From assembly GCF_900302465.1 (NCBI RefSeq), contig NZ_OMOR01000001.1, forward strand, positions 1,798,001 through 1,862,000: a DNA stretch of 64,000 bases, written 5' to 3'. The first letter of the stretch is position 1. Each line of letters starts with the position of its first letter. Below the pieces are notes generated by a model, which was not told the origin of the DNA, searched no databases, and was given only the letters and a program-made list of their open reading frames with translations. Below are positions 7,624 to 16,352 of this stretch, one piece after another. Origin of the DNA: Ascidiaceihabitans donghaensis (lineage in GTDB: Bacteria; Pseudomonadota; Alphaproteobacteria; Rhodobacterales; Rhodobacteraceae). The position numbers were made by a program, and so were the translations under genes.

Positions 7624-8385
7624 ATGGCCCGGCGCAACAAAATCTACGAAGGCAAAGCAAAGATCATCTATGAAGGCCCCGAGGCCGGCACGATCGTGCA
7701 ATATTTCAAAGATGACGCCACTGCCTTTAACGCGCAGAAAAAGGACGTCATTGAAGGCAAAGGCGTGTTGAACAACCGCCTGTGTGAATACTTCATGGTC
7801 GGTTTGAACCAGATCGGGGTGCCGACGCATTTCATTAAGCGGCTGAACATGCGTGAGCAGCTTTGCAAATCTTGTGAAATTGTGCCTTTGGAAGTGATCG
7901 TGCGCAACTATGCAGCAGGCACAATGTCAAAGCGTCTTGGGTTGGAAGAGGGCACGCAACTTCCGCGCCCTATCGTTGAATATTGCTATAAAGACGATAG
8001 TCTTGGCGATCCATTGGTCTCTGAGGAACATATCGCGGCCTTTGGTTGGGCAAGCCAGCAGGACATGGACGACATTTTGTCTTTGGCGTTGCGGGTCAAC
8101 GATTTCCTGTCCGGCGTCATGTACGGTGTCGGCATCAAACTGATCGATTTCAAAATCGAGATCGGCCGCGTCTATGATGGCGACTACCAGCGTTTGATCG
8201 TGGCAGATGAGATCAGCCCGGACAGCTGCCGGTTGTGGGACATGGAAACAGGCCAGAAGCTTGATAAAGACGTCTTCCGCCGCGATCTGGGCAATCTTGC
8301 CGATGCCTATACAGAAGTGGCGACGCGTTTGGGGGTTATGCCTAAGACCTCGACGCCCATTACAAAACCTACTTTGATCAACTGA
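7624..8385 (+). CDS. purC: SAICAR synthetase
   Basis: A 253-residue phosphoribosylaminoimidazole-succinocarboxamide synthase, which joins aspartate to CAIR with ATP in purine synthesis. The start ([18 protein letters not shown]), the central [18 protein letters not shown] and the SPDSCRLWD metal/ATP region are diagnostic, and the length is typical. GAAAGGA lies seven bases before the ATG. purS and purQ follow, making a purine operon whose purL would normally come next but is not here. Confidence 0.97.
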   Translation: MARRNKIYEGKAKIIYEGPEAGTIVQYFKDDATAFNAQKKDVIEGKGVLNNRLCEYFMVGLNQIGVPTHFIKRLNMREQLCKSCEIVPLEVIVRNYAAGTMSKRLGLEEGTQLPRPIVEYCYKDDSLGDPLVSEEHIAAFGWASQQDMDDILSLALRVNDFLSGVMYGVGIKLIDFKIEIGRVYDGDYQRLIVADEISPDSCRLWDMETGQKLDKDVFRRDLGNLADAYTEVATRLGVMPKTSTPITKPTLIN

Positions 8386-8422
8386 TCCACTCTTAACCAA
8401 CGACCATTCGGAGACGACTGAC

Positions 8423-8653
8423 ATGAAAGCACGTGTGCATGTGATGCTGAAAAACGGTGTTTTGGACCCGCAAGGCGAGGCTGTGCGCCACGCACTTGGC
8501 GCAATGGGGTTTGACGGCGTTGAAGGTGTGCGTCAGGGCAAAGTGATCGAACTGGATCTGGCCGACGGGGCCACCGAAGCGCAGGTCAAAGACATGTGTG
8601 AAAAGCTTCTGGCCAACACAGTCATCGAATCCTACAGCGTGGAGATGGGCTGA
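8423..8653 (+). CDS. purS: FGAM synthase subunit PurS
   Basis: A 76-residue protein with the PurS pattern MKARVHVMLKNGVLDPQGEAV, G-V-VRQGK and a C-terminal ANTVIESYSVEMG. PurS bridges PurL and PurQ in the three-part formylglycinamidine synthase and helps channel ammonia. It is 37 bases after purC, and its stop overlaps the purQ start by one base (TGATG), so the two are translationally coupled. Confidence 0.96.
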   Translation: MKARVHVMLKNGVLDPQGEAVRHALGAMGFDGVEGVRQGKVIELDLADGATEAQVKDMCEKLLANTVIESYSVEMG

Positions 8654-9321
8654 TGCACGCAGCGGTTGTTGTTTTTCCGGGATCGAACTGCGACCGCGAC
8701 TTGGCGGTGGCCTTCGAGGCGGCAGGCGCCAAGGTGTCGATGGTGTGGCATAAAGACACGAAACTGCCTGACGGCGTCGACATTGTCGGCGTTCCGGGCG
8801 GCTTTTCGTTTGGCGACTATCTGCGCTGTGGCGCGATTGCCGCGAACTCGCCCATCTGTCGTGAAATTGTCAGCCATACCGAAAAGGGTGGCTATGCCGT
8901 GGGCATCTGCAACGGCTTTCAGGTTTTGACCGAAACCGGTATTCTACCTGGGGCTTTGCTGCGCAATGCCGGCTTGAAGTACATCTGCAAAACCGTTGGT
9001 TTAAAAGTAGAAACGTCGCAAAGCGCCTACACCGAAGGGTACAACGCTGGCGATGTGATCGACATTCCAATTGCGCACCACGATGGCAACTACTTTGCCG
9101 AGGATGACGTGATTGCGCAGCTGAAAGGCGAAGACCGGATTGCCTTCACCTACACCGACACACCAAACGGCGCGAAAGCCGATATTGCGGGCATTCTATC
9201 TGCAAATCGTCGTGTTCTTGGCATGATGCCTCACCCAGAACGCGCAGCGGATGCGGGGCATGGTGGCACTGATGGACAGGCGCTTTTCCGCGCGTTGACG
9301 GGCGCGTTGACGCCTGCGTAA
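8653..9321 (+). CDS. purQ: FGAM synthase glutaminase subunit PurQ
   Basis: A 222-residue class I glutamine amidotransferase. VGICNGFQ carries the catalytic cysteine (Cys86), and MMPHPERAAD near the end supplies the His and Glu of the triad. It frees ammonia from glutamine for PurL. Family members are about 220-230 residues, so it is complete. The next gene on the strand is an unrelated histidine kinase instead of purL. Confidence 0.96.
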   Translation: MHAAVVVFPGSNCDRDLAVAFEAAGAKVSMVWHKDTKLPDGVDIVGVPGGFSFGDYLRCGAIAANSPICREIVSHTEKGGYAVGICNGFQVLTETGILPGALLRNAGLKYICKTVGLKVETSQSAYTEGYNAGDVIDIPIAHHDGNYFAEDDVIAQLKGEDRIAFTYTDTPNGAKADIAGILSANRRVLGMMPHPERAADAGHGGTDGQALFRALTGALTPA

Positions 9322-9358
9322 CTTGAGACTGGGACTTAGGCGGGTTACGTTGCCCGCC

Positions 9359-11173
9359 ATGGTCAGTGAACGCGTTTTCAGTAAGAACAAAGCCATCAGC
9401 TGGCGGGTGCGTCTGGCGCTTGCGTTGTTGCTGGTGTTGGCTGTCGCCACAATCTCAATCACCAACAGATTGTTGACGGACCGCTTCACTGAGACCACGC
9501 GCAACCGTGCGGAACTGCGTTTGGCGTTGTATTCCGGCAACCTGCAGGCTGAATTGCGTCAGAACTCTATCGTTCCGCAACTCTTGTCGCGTGACCCCAC
9601 GTTGTTGGGGGCTTTGAATTCTTCGGATTATTCCCGGTCAACGCAGCGGTTGCTGTCTTTTGTGGAGGAAATCGGGGCGGCGTCTTTGACGCTTTTGGAT
9701 CGGGACGGCCGCACTGTAGCTGCAACGGACCGGAATTTGCTTGGGTCCAACCACGGCTCAAAGCCCTATTTTCTGGATGCTTTACGCGGATCAGGTACGA
9801 TTTTCACGGTGGGTCAGCGTGAAAGTGGCGGGTACCGGTTTACACATTCGCGGCGCATGCAAGCGGGCGGGGACACTTTGGGTGTCATCCTGGTCGAAGT
9901 GGATTTGCAAAAATTCGAACGCGCCTGGGCGGGAATTTCGGATGCTTTGATCGTGACCGACAGCACAGGCACGATCATTTTGTCAACGGAACCGCGCTGG
10001 CGGGGGCGCACCGAAGAAGACGCCTTGGCGCGGCAAAACCCACAAAGCGCCATTCAACGCGCCATTCAGGCGACCGCAGATTGGACGGCTTTGCCCCCCG
10101 ACGCTTATGTGCAGGGCGAAGCTGTGATGCGTTTGGAAAACAAGATTCCGTTTCGGGGCTGGCGCATGAAATCATTCACCACCTACGCCTCTGTGCGCGA
10201 GCGGGTGAACGGGGTTTTGGCGATCGAGATTATGGGGTTTGCGATTCTGCTGGCGCTGGCGTTCTATTTCTTAAGCCGGCGCACGGCGGGGCGCATGGCA
10301 TTTGTGCAGCGCGAGTCGGCAGAGCTTCGCCAGTTGAACGCGCGTCTCCAGCGGGAAATCGCCGAACGACAAAGGGTGCAAGAGACCTTGGCCGTGGCGG
10401 AACAGACCCTTGAACAATCCAGCAAACTGGCGGCGTTAGGCGAAATGTCTGCGGCCGTTTCACATGAGCTGAACCAGCCGCTGGCCGCGATGAAGACCTA
10501 TCTTGCGGGAGCGCGTTTGTTGCTTAATCGCAATCGCCCGGATGAAGCCCTTTCGTCCTTTGGTCGCATCGATGATCTGATTGAGCGCATGGGCGCCATC
10601 ACCCGTCAGCTTAAGTCGTATGCGCGTAAGGGTGCAGAGACGCTTTCCCCTGTAAACATGGCCGATGCGCTGGCGTCCAGCCTATCCATGATGGAGCCGC
10701 AACTGCGTCAGCGTCAGGTCGAAATCAGTCGTATATTGCCCGATCAACCGGTGCTTGTCATGGGGGATCGTATGCGTATCGAACAGGTCATGGTGAACCT
10801 GTTGCGCAATGCATTGGATGCCACCAAGGCTGCGCGCCATCCGCATGTCGATATCATCCTGTCTGCCGGCGAAACCGCCACCCTGACGGTGCGTGACAAT
10901 GGTGAAGGCATCGCGGACCTCGACAGCCTTTTTGAGCCCTTCTACACCACCAAGCAGCCCGGTGACGGCGTTGGGCTGGGCCTTGCCATTTCATCAGGCA
11001 TCGTCAACGATTTGGGGGGACGTCTCACAGCCCGCGACGGTCAACAGGGGGGGGCAGTGTTTGAAATGAAGCTTCCCATATTGACCGAACAAGAAGGCGA
11101 GATGATAGCCAAAACGATGCCACCTGCTGGCATGACCATGCACCCGTTTGGTAAAAATCAGGCGGCGGAATAG
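9359..11173 (+). CDS. DctB-type membrane sensor histidine kinase
   Basis: A 604-residue kinase. One membrane helix (about residues 18-36), a periplasmic double-Cache-like sensor region with SKPYFLDAL, and a second helix near residue 300 precede a coiled coil. The HisKA domain has SHELNQPL with phospho-acceptor His369, followed by the N (NLLRNALDATKA), G1 (DNGEGI) and G2 (GVGLGLAI) boxes. DctB proteins sense C4-dicarboxylates. The ligand here is inferred only from overall similarity, and no transporter is adjacent. The ATG at 9359 was preferred to a TTG 36 bases earlier. The response regulator follows 14 bases later. Confidence 0.85.
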   Translation: MVSERVFSKNKAISWRVRLALALLLVLAVATISITNRLLTDRFTETTRNRAELRLALYSGNLQAELRQNSIVPQLLSRDPTLLGALNSSDYSRSTQRLLSFVEEIGAASLTLLDRDGRTVAATDRNLLGSNHGSKPYFLDALRGSGTIFTVGQRESGGYRFTHSRRMQAGGDTLGVILVEVDLQKFERAWAGISDALIVTDSTGTIILSTEPRWRGRTEEDALARQNPQSAIQRAIQATADWTALPPDAYVQGEAVMRLENKIPFRGWRMKSFTTYASVRERVNGVLAIEIMGFAILLALAFYFLSRRTAGRMAFVQRESAELRQLNARLQREIAERQRVQETLAVAEQTLEQSSKLAALGEMSAAVSHELNQPLAAMKTYLAGARLLLNRNRPDEALSSFGRIDDLIERMGAITRQLKSYARKGAETLSPVNMADALASSLSMMEPQLRQRQVEISRILPDQPVLVMGDRMRIEQVMVNLLRNALDATKAARHPHVDIILSAGETATLTVRDNGEGIADLDSLFEPFYTTKQPGDGVGLGLAISSGIVNDLGGRLTARDGQQGGAVFEMKLPILTEQEGEMIAKTMPPAGMTMHPFGKNQAAE

Positions 11174-11187
11174 GAAGACAAAAGATC

Positions 11188-12522
11188 ATGACCCAAGCTA
11201 TGAAAATCGCGATCGTCGACGACGAACAGGATATGCGTCAATCCATCAGCCAGTGGTTGGCTTTGTCGGGCTACGACACAGAAACATTTGCCAGCGCGGA
11301 AGACGCGTTGAAAATTCTTGGTCCCGAATATCCGGGCATTGTCATTTCCGACATCAAGATGCCCGGCATGGACGGGATGCAGTTTTTGAAAAAACTTATG
11401 GGCCACGATAGTGCTTTGCCTGTCATCATGATCACCGGTCACGGTGATGTTCCGATGGCTGTTGAGGCCATGCGTGTCGGTGCCTTTGATTTCCTTGAAA
11501 AACCTTTCAATCCTGATCGCATGAGCCAATTGGCGAAGAAAGCCACCAACGCCCGCCGTCTTGTCATGGACAACCGTATGTTGCGCCGCGAGCTGTCTGA
11601 CGGCGGCCAGTTGATGAAAAAACTGATTGGCCAGTCGCCCGTCATGGAGCGCCTGCGCGAAGATATTCTGGACCTTGGTCAAGCTGATGGGCACGTATTG
11701 ATCGATGGCGAAACCGGCACAGGCAAAACGCTTGTGGCGCATGCGCTGCATGCCGTGGGATCACGCGCGGGCAAGAAATTCGTGTTGGTCAATTGCTCTG
11801 CCTTGGAAGAAGAGGTGCTGTCGAAGCGCCTTTTTGGTCCGATGTTGCCCGAAGACACGCAATTGCCTGCTGTTGAAGAGGCCCGCGGTGGCACGCTTGT
11901 GTTGGAGGACATCGAAGCGTTGTCCGAAACCCTGCAGGCCCGCCTGCTGAGTGTCATCAACGATCAAGGCACCCCCGCAGAGACTCGCATCGTGGGCATT
12001 TCCAACATGCAAGAAGCGGGTCGCACATGCGAAGACGCGCTGCGCCCTGATTTGTTCTACCGTTTGGCCGCATTGAAGATCACTGTTCCGCCGTTGCGCC
12101 AGCGTGGCGAAGATATTCTGACTTTGTTTACCCGTCTGAGTGAGCAGTTTTCCGAAGAATATGGCTGTGATGCCCCCAAAGTGTCTGCCCAAGAGGCAGC
12201 ACAGCTTTTGCAGGCCCCTTGGCCCGGAAATGTGCGTCAACTGATCAATGTCGCGGAACGCGCGGTGCTGCAAGAGCGTCGCGGGTCGGGCACCATCGCG
12301 TCGTTGTTGATGTCGGATCACGAAGAAATGCAGCCCGTCATGACCACCGAAGGCAAGCCTTTGAAGGAATATGTTGAAGCCTTTGAGCGCATGCTGATCG
12401 ACAACACCATGCGCCGTCATAAAGGGTCCATCGCCTCTGTTATGGATGAGCTGTGTTTGCCGCGCCGTACTTTGAATGAAAAAATGGCCAAATACGGTTT
12501 GCAGCGTTCCGATTATCTTTAG
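11188..12522 (+). CDS. DctD-like response regulator lacking the sigma-54 contact loop
   Basis: A 444-residue NtrC-type regulator. Receiver domain: acidic pair DDE at 11-13, phospho-acceptor Asp55, and conserved Lys in FLEKPF. AAA+ domain: Walker A GETGTGKT at 174-181 and Walker B region GGTLVLED at 234-241. A Fis-type helix-turn-helix lies at the end (SVMDELCLPRRTLNEKM). The GAFTGA loop that contacts sigma-54 should follow LFG (215-217) but is missing, and the Walker B acidic pair reads ED instead of DE. It therefore probably does not drive sigma-54 transcription. It is paired with the kinase just upstream. Confidence 0.85.
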   Translation: MTQAMKIAIVDDEQDMRQSISQWLALSGYDTETFASAEDALKILGPEYPGIVISDIKMPGMDGMQFLKKLMGHDSALPVIMITGHGDVPMAVEAMRVGAFDFLEKPFNPDRMSQLAKKATNARRLVMDNRMLRRELSDGGQLMKKLIGQSPVMERLREDILDLGQADGHVLIDGETGTGKTLVAHALHAVGSRAGKKFVLVNCSALEEEVLSKRLFGPMLPEDTQLPAVEEARGGTLVLEDIEALSETLQARLLSVINDQGTPAETRIVGISNMQEAGRTCEDALRPDLFYRLAALKITVPPLRQRGEDILTLFTRLSEQFSEEYGCDAPKVSAQEAAQLLQAPWPGNVRQLINVAERAVLQERRGSGTIASLLMSDHEEMQPVMTTEGKPLKEYVEAFERMLIDNTMRRHKGSIASVMDELCLPRRTLNEKMAKYGLQRSDYL

Positions 12523-12528
12523 CCGCGT

Positions 12529-12546
12529 GGTGCAGTGAACTGCACC
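12529..12546 (+). terminator. Hairpin after the two-component operon
   Basis: GGTGCAG (12529-12535), loop TGAA, CTGCACC (12540-12546): a perfect seven-pair stem starting seven bases after the regulator stop. The following bases (TTACATGTGTGTTT) are only moderately T-rich, so termination may be partial. Confidence 0.5.
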
Positions 12547-12592
12547 TTACATGTGTGTTTCTGATCTTGGGCGCAGGTTCGGAGGGTGTCAT

Positions 12593-12634
12593 GGGGCGCT
12601 GCCCCAAACCCCGAAGTATTTTGAGCGAAAGGAA
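12593..12634. repeat. Dispersed intergenic repeat, copy 2
   Basis: GGGGC-GCT-GCCCC (12593-12605) is followed by AAACCCCGAAGTATTTTGAG and then CGAAAGGAA, the same layout as the copy at 1204. It lies between the two-component operon and the rne leader. Confidence 0.6.
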
Positions 12635-12639
12635 ACAGG

Positions 12640-13117
12640 GCCAACCTAAGATTGTCTTTTCCTTTTCTCTTTGGTGTCGAATATCTGTCTCTGTCGGACA
12701 TTGCCCATTGTATTTGGTTTGTGTTTCCACTTATCTAAAGGGATAGGTAGACTGACACGGTATCGCGTCAGCACCGATATATGAGTTTCGCTGTTCTGGA
12801 CACCGGATGGCTGCGGCAAGGCCCAGTCCCCAAGACCAGACAGACCGATTGGACCCGGCGACGGGTCATGAGAACGCTGACGAAATGAGTTTTCATTTCG
12901 CGGCAAATAATGGATGCGCTGGCTGCGGGGACCTTCCCCGAAGCACTGCGCGTCGGAGAAGAAACGCGATGACGCGCGCGACGATATTGAGACACAGAGC
13001 AGGGGGCCTTTCGGCCTTCGCATGTGCTGCGCCGTCCCCAATCGCCCTGACAAGACACATCCCTAAAGTTGCCGCTCCTCCGGGGAGGCCGCTTCTACGT
13101 TTGTGCAAACGGACACC
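12640..13117 (+). promoter_or_regulatory. Long structured 5' leader and promoter region of rne
   Basis: About 480 bases without a credible gene precede rne. Three compact hairpins stand out: CGAAATGA-GTTT-TCATTTCG at 12881-12900, CGGGG-ACCTT-CCCCG at 12926-12940, and CCTCC-GG-GGAGG at 13077-13088, with GGCC-TTTC-GGCC at 13005-13016. rne mRNAs in other bacteria carry long leaders through which RNase E controls its own level by cleavage. A similar role is inferred here. Several -10/-35 candidates exist upstream of 12780 but none is decisive. Confidence 0.5.
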
Positions 13118-15949
13118 ATGCCTAAGAAAATGCTTATCGATGCCACCCACGCGGAAGAAACGCGTGTCGTGGTCGTTGACGACAACAAGGTCGAAGAATT
13201 CGACTTTGAATCGGAAAACAAACGCCAGCTTGCTGGCAATATTTACCTCGCAAAAGTAACCCGTGTTGAGCCGTCCTTGCAGGCGGCCTTTGTTGACTAT
13301 GGCGGCAATCGCCATGGTTTCCTGGCGTTCAGCGAGATCCACCCTGATTATTATCAGATCCCCGTCGCGGACCGTGAGGCCCTGATGGAGGAAGAGCGTG
13401 CCTATGCCGAAGCGCAAAAGGCCCGCGAAGAAGAAGACGACAAGCCCAAACGTTCGCGGTCCCGCTCGCGCAGCCGTTCGCGCAGCAAGTCAAAAGCTGA
13501 AGATGTCGCGTCGGACGACGCCGTCGTCACCGCTGAGGTCGAAAGCGATGAGATCAAGGGCATGGAAACCATTGATCTGGATGATGCGTCCGAGGATTCT
13601 GCTGCTGTTGTCGAAGAGGGCTCGTCTCCGATGGAGACAGTCAAGGAAACCCCTGTTGAGACCCCTGATGCGTCTGAAACAGAAGACGATGCACCCGTTG
13701 CTGACGTTTCTGACGAAACAGCAGAGGACGCTGAAACCGACGATGCGTCAGATGCTGAGGATGACGATGGCGAAGAAGCAAAAGGCGCCGACGCCACATC
13801 CAAAGATGACAGCATTGAATCTGTTGCTGATGAAGACGATAGCGAAGACATTCGCCCAGTGCGCAAGCCACGCCCACGTCGCTACAAAATTCAGGAAGTT
13901 GTTAAAGTCCGCCAGATTTTGCTGGTGCAGGTCGTCAAGGAAGAGCGCGGCAACAAAGGCGCTGCCCTGACCACATATTTGTCATTGGCCGGTCGTTATT
14001 GCGTTTTGATGCCAAACACGGCGCGTGGTGGTGGCATTTCACGCAAGATCACCAATGCAGCCGACCGCAAGAAACTGAAAGAAATCGCCAACGAGATCGA
14101 AGTGCCAACTGGCGCGGGTCTGATTGTGCGCACCGCAGGTGCGAAACGCACCAAGGCCGAGATCAAACGCGACTATGAATATCTACTGCGTCTTTGGGAA
14201 CAAATCCGCGAGCTGACCCTGAAATCTATCGCCCCGGCGAAGATCTACGAGGAAGGCGACCTGATCAAACGGTCTATCCGTGATCTGTACAACCGCGACA
14301 TCGACGAAGTCTTTGTGGAAGGTGAACGCGGCTACCGCATCGCCAAGGACTTCATGAAGATGATCATGCCGTCCCACGCCAAAAACGTGAAACGCTATGA
14401 AGACACGCTGCCCTTGTTCGCCCGCTATCAGGTGGAAAGCTATCTGGCAGGCATGTTCAATCCGACTGTGCAGCTGAAATCCGGTGGCTACATCGTGATC
14501 GGTGTCACCGAAGCGCTTGTGGCGATTGACGTGAACTCTGGTCGGGCCACCAAAGAAGGCTCAATTGAGGAAACCGCGACCAAGACCAACTTGGAAGCTG
14601 CCGAAGAAGTCGCGCGCCAATTGCGTCTGCGTGACCTTGCAGGTCTGATCGTCATCGACTTTATTGACATGGACGAGCGTAAGAATAACGCCGCTGTTGA
14701 AAAGCGCATGAAAGACAAGCTGAAGACAGACCGCGCACGCATTCAGGTGGGCCGTATTTCCGGCTTTGGCCTGATGGAAATGTCGCGCCAGCGTCTGCGT
14801 CCGGGCATGATCGAAGCGACAACACAGCCATGTCCTGCCTGCCACGGCACGGGTTTGATCCGGTCCGATGACAACCTTGCGCTGTCAATTTTGCGCCAGA
14901 TCGAAGAAGAAGGCACCCGCCGTCGTTCTCGTGAAGTGTTGGTGCGTTGCCCGGTTGGCATTGCCAATTTCTTGATGAACCAAAAGCGTGAACACATCGC
15001 TCAGATCGAAGCGCGGTATGGCATGTCTGTACGGATTGAAGGTGATCCTACGCTGATCAGCCCCGATTTCAGCCTTGAGAAATTCAAGACGGCGACGCGC
15101 CGTGTGCCTGAAGCATCTGCGGCGGTTGTGTCGGTTGATACATCCATTATGGACAAAATCGACGAAGCGGATGCCGCTGCCGCAGACAAAGCGGAAGCCG
15201 CTGAAACCGAAGCAGAAGCCAAAGAAAGCACAGACGGGACAGCCGCTACAACTGAGGATGGAGAAGCGAAACCCAAACGCCGCCGCCGTCGTCGTCGTCG
15301 TCGCAAATCGTCGTCCCAAGACGGTGAAAACGGGTCCGATGCAAATGCAGAAGACGCGACCATCGAAGGCGAGGGCACTCAAGCCGATGCACCTGCAAAA
15401 CCCGCAGACGCACCGGTAGAGGCGCAAGCTGAAGGCGCAACACCCCAAGAGCCCAAGGCGGAAGCGCCAGCATCTGATGCTCCGGCTACGGAAGAGGTCG
15501 CAGCGGAAGAAAAGCCCGCAAAGCCGAAACGCACGCGTGCGCCGCGTAAAACGGCGGCTCAAAAGGCGGCAGAGGCCGAAGCGAAAGCTGCAGCTGCGGA
15601 TGGTGCAGAAGCAGCACCTGAAGCAGAGGCGAAGCCGGAAAAGGCCGAAAAGCCGAAACGTGCCCGTGCGCCGCGTAAAACAGCGGCTCAAAAGGCAGCC
15701 GAGGCCGCAGCAGCCGCAGAGGCGGCACAAGCACCTGTTGTTGCGGAAAGTGCTGCCGAGGCCGCACCAGAACCGGTTGCAGAGATCACTCCTGAGCCTG
15801 TTGTTGAAGCTGCCCCGGAACCCGTTGCTGAAACGCCAGCCCCGGCGCCGGAACCTGTTGTTGCACAAGCCGCACCAGAACCGGAACCCAAAGCAGAAGA
15901 ACCGCCAAAGCCGAAACGGCGCGGGTGGTGGTCCTTGGGGTCCAAATAG
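13118..15949 (+). CDS. rne: Ribonuclease E
   Basis: A 943-residue endoribonuclease, the core of the RNA degradosome. The N-terminal S1 domain is split by an acidic insert (about residues 105-250) with an Arg-Ser tract near 112-125. The catalytic domain follows, with RATKEGSIEETATKTNLEAA, the DNase I-like LIVIDFIDM and the zinc-link CPAC (Cys572, Cys575), which joins subunits. The last 250 residues are a low-complexity Ala/Glu/Lys/Pro tail with basic patches (KPKRRRRRRRRRK) and ending GWWSLGSK, likely an RNA and partner binding scaffold. MPKKMLIDATHAEETRVVVV at the ATG is the typical alphaproteobacterial start. Confidence 0.96.
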   Translation: MPKKMLIDATHAEETRVVVVDDNKVEEFDFESENKRQLAGNIYLAKVTRVEPSLQAAFVDYGGNRHGFLAFSEIHPDYYQIPVADREALMEEERAYAEAQKAREEEDDKPKRSRSRSRSRSRSKSKAEDVASDDAVVTAEVESDEIKGMETIDLDDASEDSAAVVEEGSSPMETVKETPVETPDASETEDDAPVADVSDETAEDAETDDASDAEDDDGEEAKGADATSKDDSIESVADEDDSEDIRPVRKPRPRRYKIQEVVKVRQILLVQVVKEERGNKGAALTTYLSLAGRYCVLMPNTARGGGISRKITNAADRKKLKEIANEIEVPTGAGLIVRTAGAKRTKAEIKRDYEYLLRLWEQIRELTLKSIAPAKIYEEGDLIKRSIRDLYNRDIDEVFVEGERGYRIAKDFMKMIMPSHAKNVKRYEDTLPLFARYQVESYLAGMFNPTVQLKSGGYIVIGVTEALVAIDVNSGRATKEGSIEETATKTNLEAAEEVARQLRLRDLAGLIVIDFIDMDERKNNAAVEKRMKDKLKTDRARIQVGRISGFGLMEMSRQRLRPGMIEATTQPCPACHGTGLIRSDDNLALSILRQIEEEGTRRRSREVLVRCPVGIANFLMNQKREHIAQIEARYGMSVRIEGDPTLISPDFSLEKFKTATRRVPEASAAVVSVDTSIMDKIDEADAAAADKAEAAETEAEAKESTDGTAATTEDGEAKPKRRRRRRRRRKSSSQDGENGSDANAEDATIEGEGTQADAPAKPADAPVEAQAEGATPQEPKAEAPASDAPATEEVAAEEKPAKPKRTRAPRKTAAQKAAEAEAKAAAADGAEAAPEAEAKPEKAEKPKRARAPRKTAAQKAAEAAAAAEAAQAPVVAESAAEAAPEPVAEITPEPVVEAAPEPVAETPAPAPEPVVAQAAPEPEPKAEEPPKPKRRGWWSLGSK
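15521..15720 (+). repeat. Direct repeat inside the rne tail
   Basis: About 75 bases starting at 15521 recur from 15650 with few changes, 129 bases apart. Each encodes a KPKR-[TA]RAPRKTAAQKAAEA unit, that is, a basic patch followed by an Ala/Glu helix. This is an internal duplication of an RNA-binding-like segment. Confidence 0.8.
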
Positions 15950-15971
15950 GCTTTAATATGTTTTGACAGAT

Positions 15972-16006
15972 AAAAAGGCGGATCCGGTAAGGGTCCGCCT
16001 TTTTTT
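15972..16006 (+). terminator. Rho-independent terminator of rne
   Basis: GGCGGATCC (15977-15985), loop GGTAA, GGGTCCGCC (15991-15999): nine pairs with one G-U, flanked by AAAAA and T7. It lies 28 bases after the rne stop and may also serve the convergent tusA gene, since the flanking A run reads as T on the other strand. Confidence 0.93.
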
Positions 16007-16026
16007 GTTGTCACGCCCGCAAAAAG

Positions 16027-16260
16027 CTAGCCTGCCTTGCGGATCACATAGGCTTGAACACCATCTTGGTCGCTGCAAGACACCAGGACATGGCCGGCTT
16101 CCATGCAGAACATAGGCACATCAACAATAGCAGCAGGATCGTCTGCCAGCATGGTCAACTGCGCACCGATCGCCAGCTTTTGCAGGCGTTTGCGGGCTTT
16201 GAGAACGGGAAGGGGGCACAACAACCCCAACGCATCAAGTGTGTGTATGTCATCGGTCAT
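16027..16260 (-). CDS. TusA-family sulfurtransferase
   Basis: A 77-residue protein with the TusA signature LGLLCPLPVLKARKRL, the CPxP motif placing the reactive cysteine at residue 15. Such proteins relay persulfide sulfur, for example for tRNA thiolation or other thio-cofactors. The ATG at 16260 gives the family length; an upstream start would add 31 residues unlike the family. It is divergent from ccdA. Which donor and acceptor it uses cannot be read from sequence. Confidence 0.88.
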   Translation of the reverse strand: MTDDIHTLDALGLLCPLPVLKARKRLQKLAIGAQLTMLADDPAAIVDVPMFCMEAGHVLVSCSDQDGVQAYVIRKAG

Positions 16261-16352
16261 AGAAGGCAGATAGGTCCAATGTTTCACCCTGTCCACAAGG
16301 TTGTGACCGGCATCTGCGTGACGCGTTGGAAATAATCGCCTAAGAGGGTGCA

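Noticed and set aside
13402-13866. A Ser-rich 154-codon frame on the minus strand
   Set aside because: It mirrors the acidic insert of RNase E; the composition is a by-product of Asp/Glu codons on the other strand.
14885-15868. A 327-codon open frame on the minus strand opposite rne
   Set aside because: It is the antisense of the low-complexity Ala/Glu/Arg tail of RNase E and encodes a Cys/Arg/Phe-rich string with no domain; rne itself is certain.
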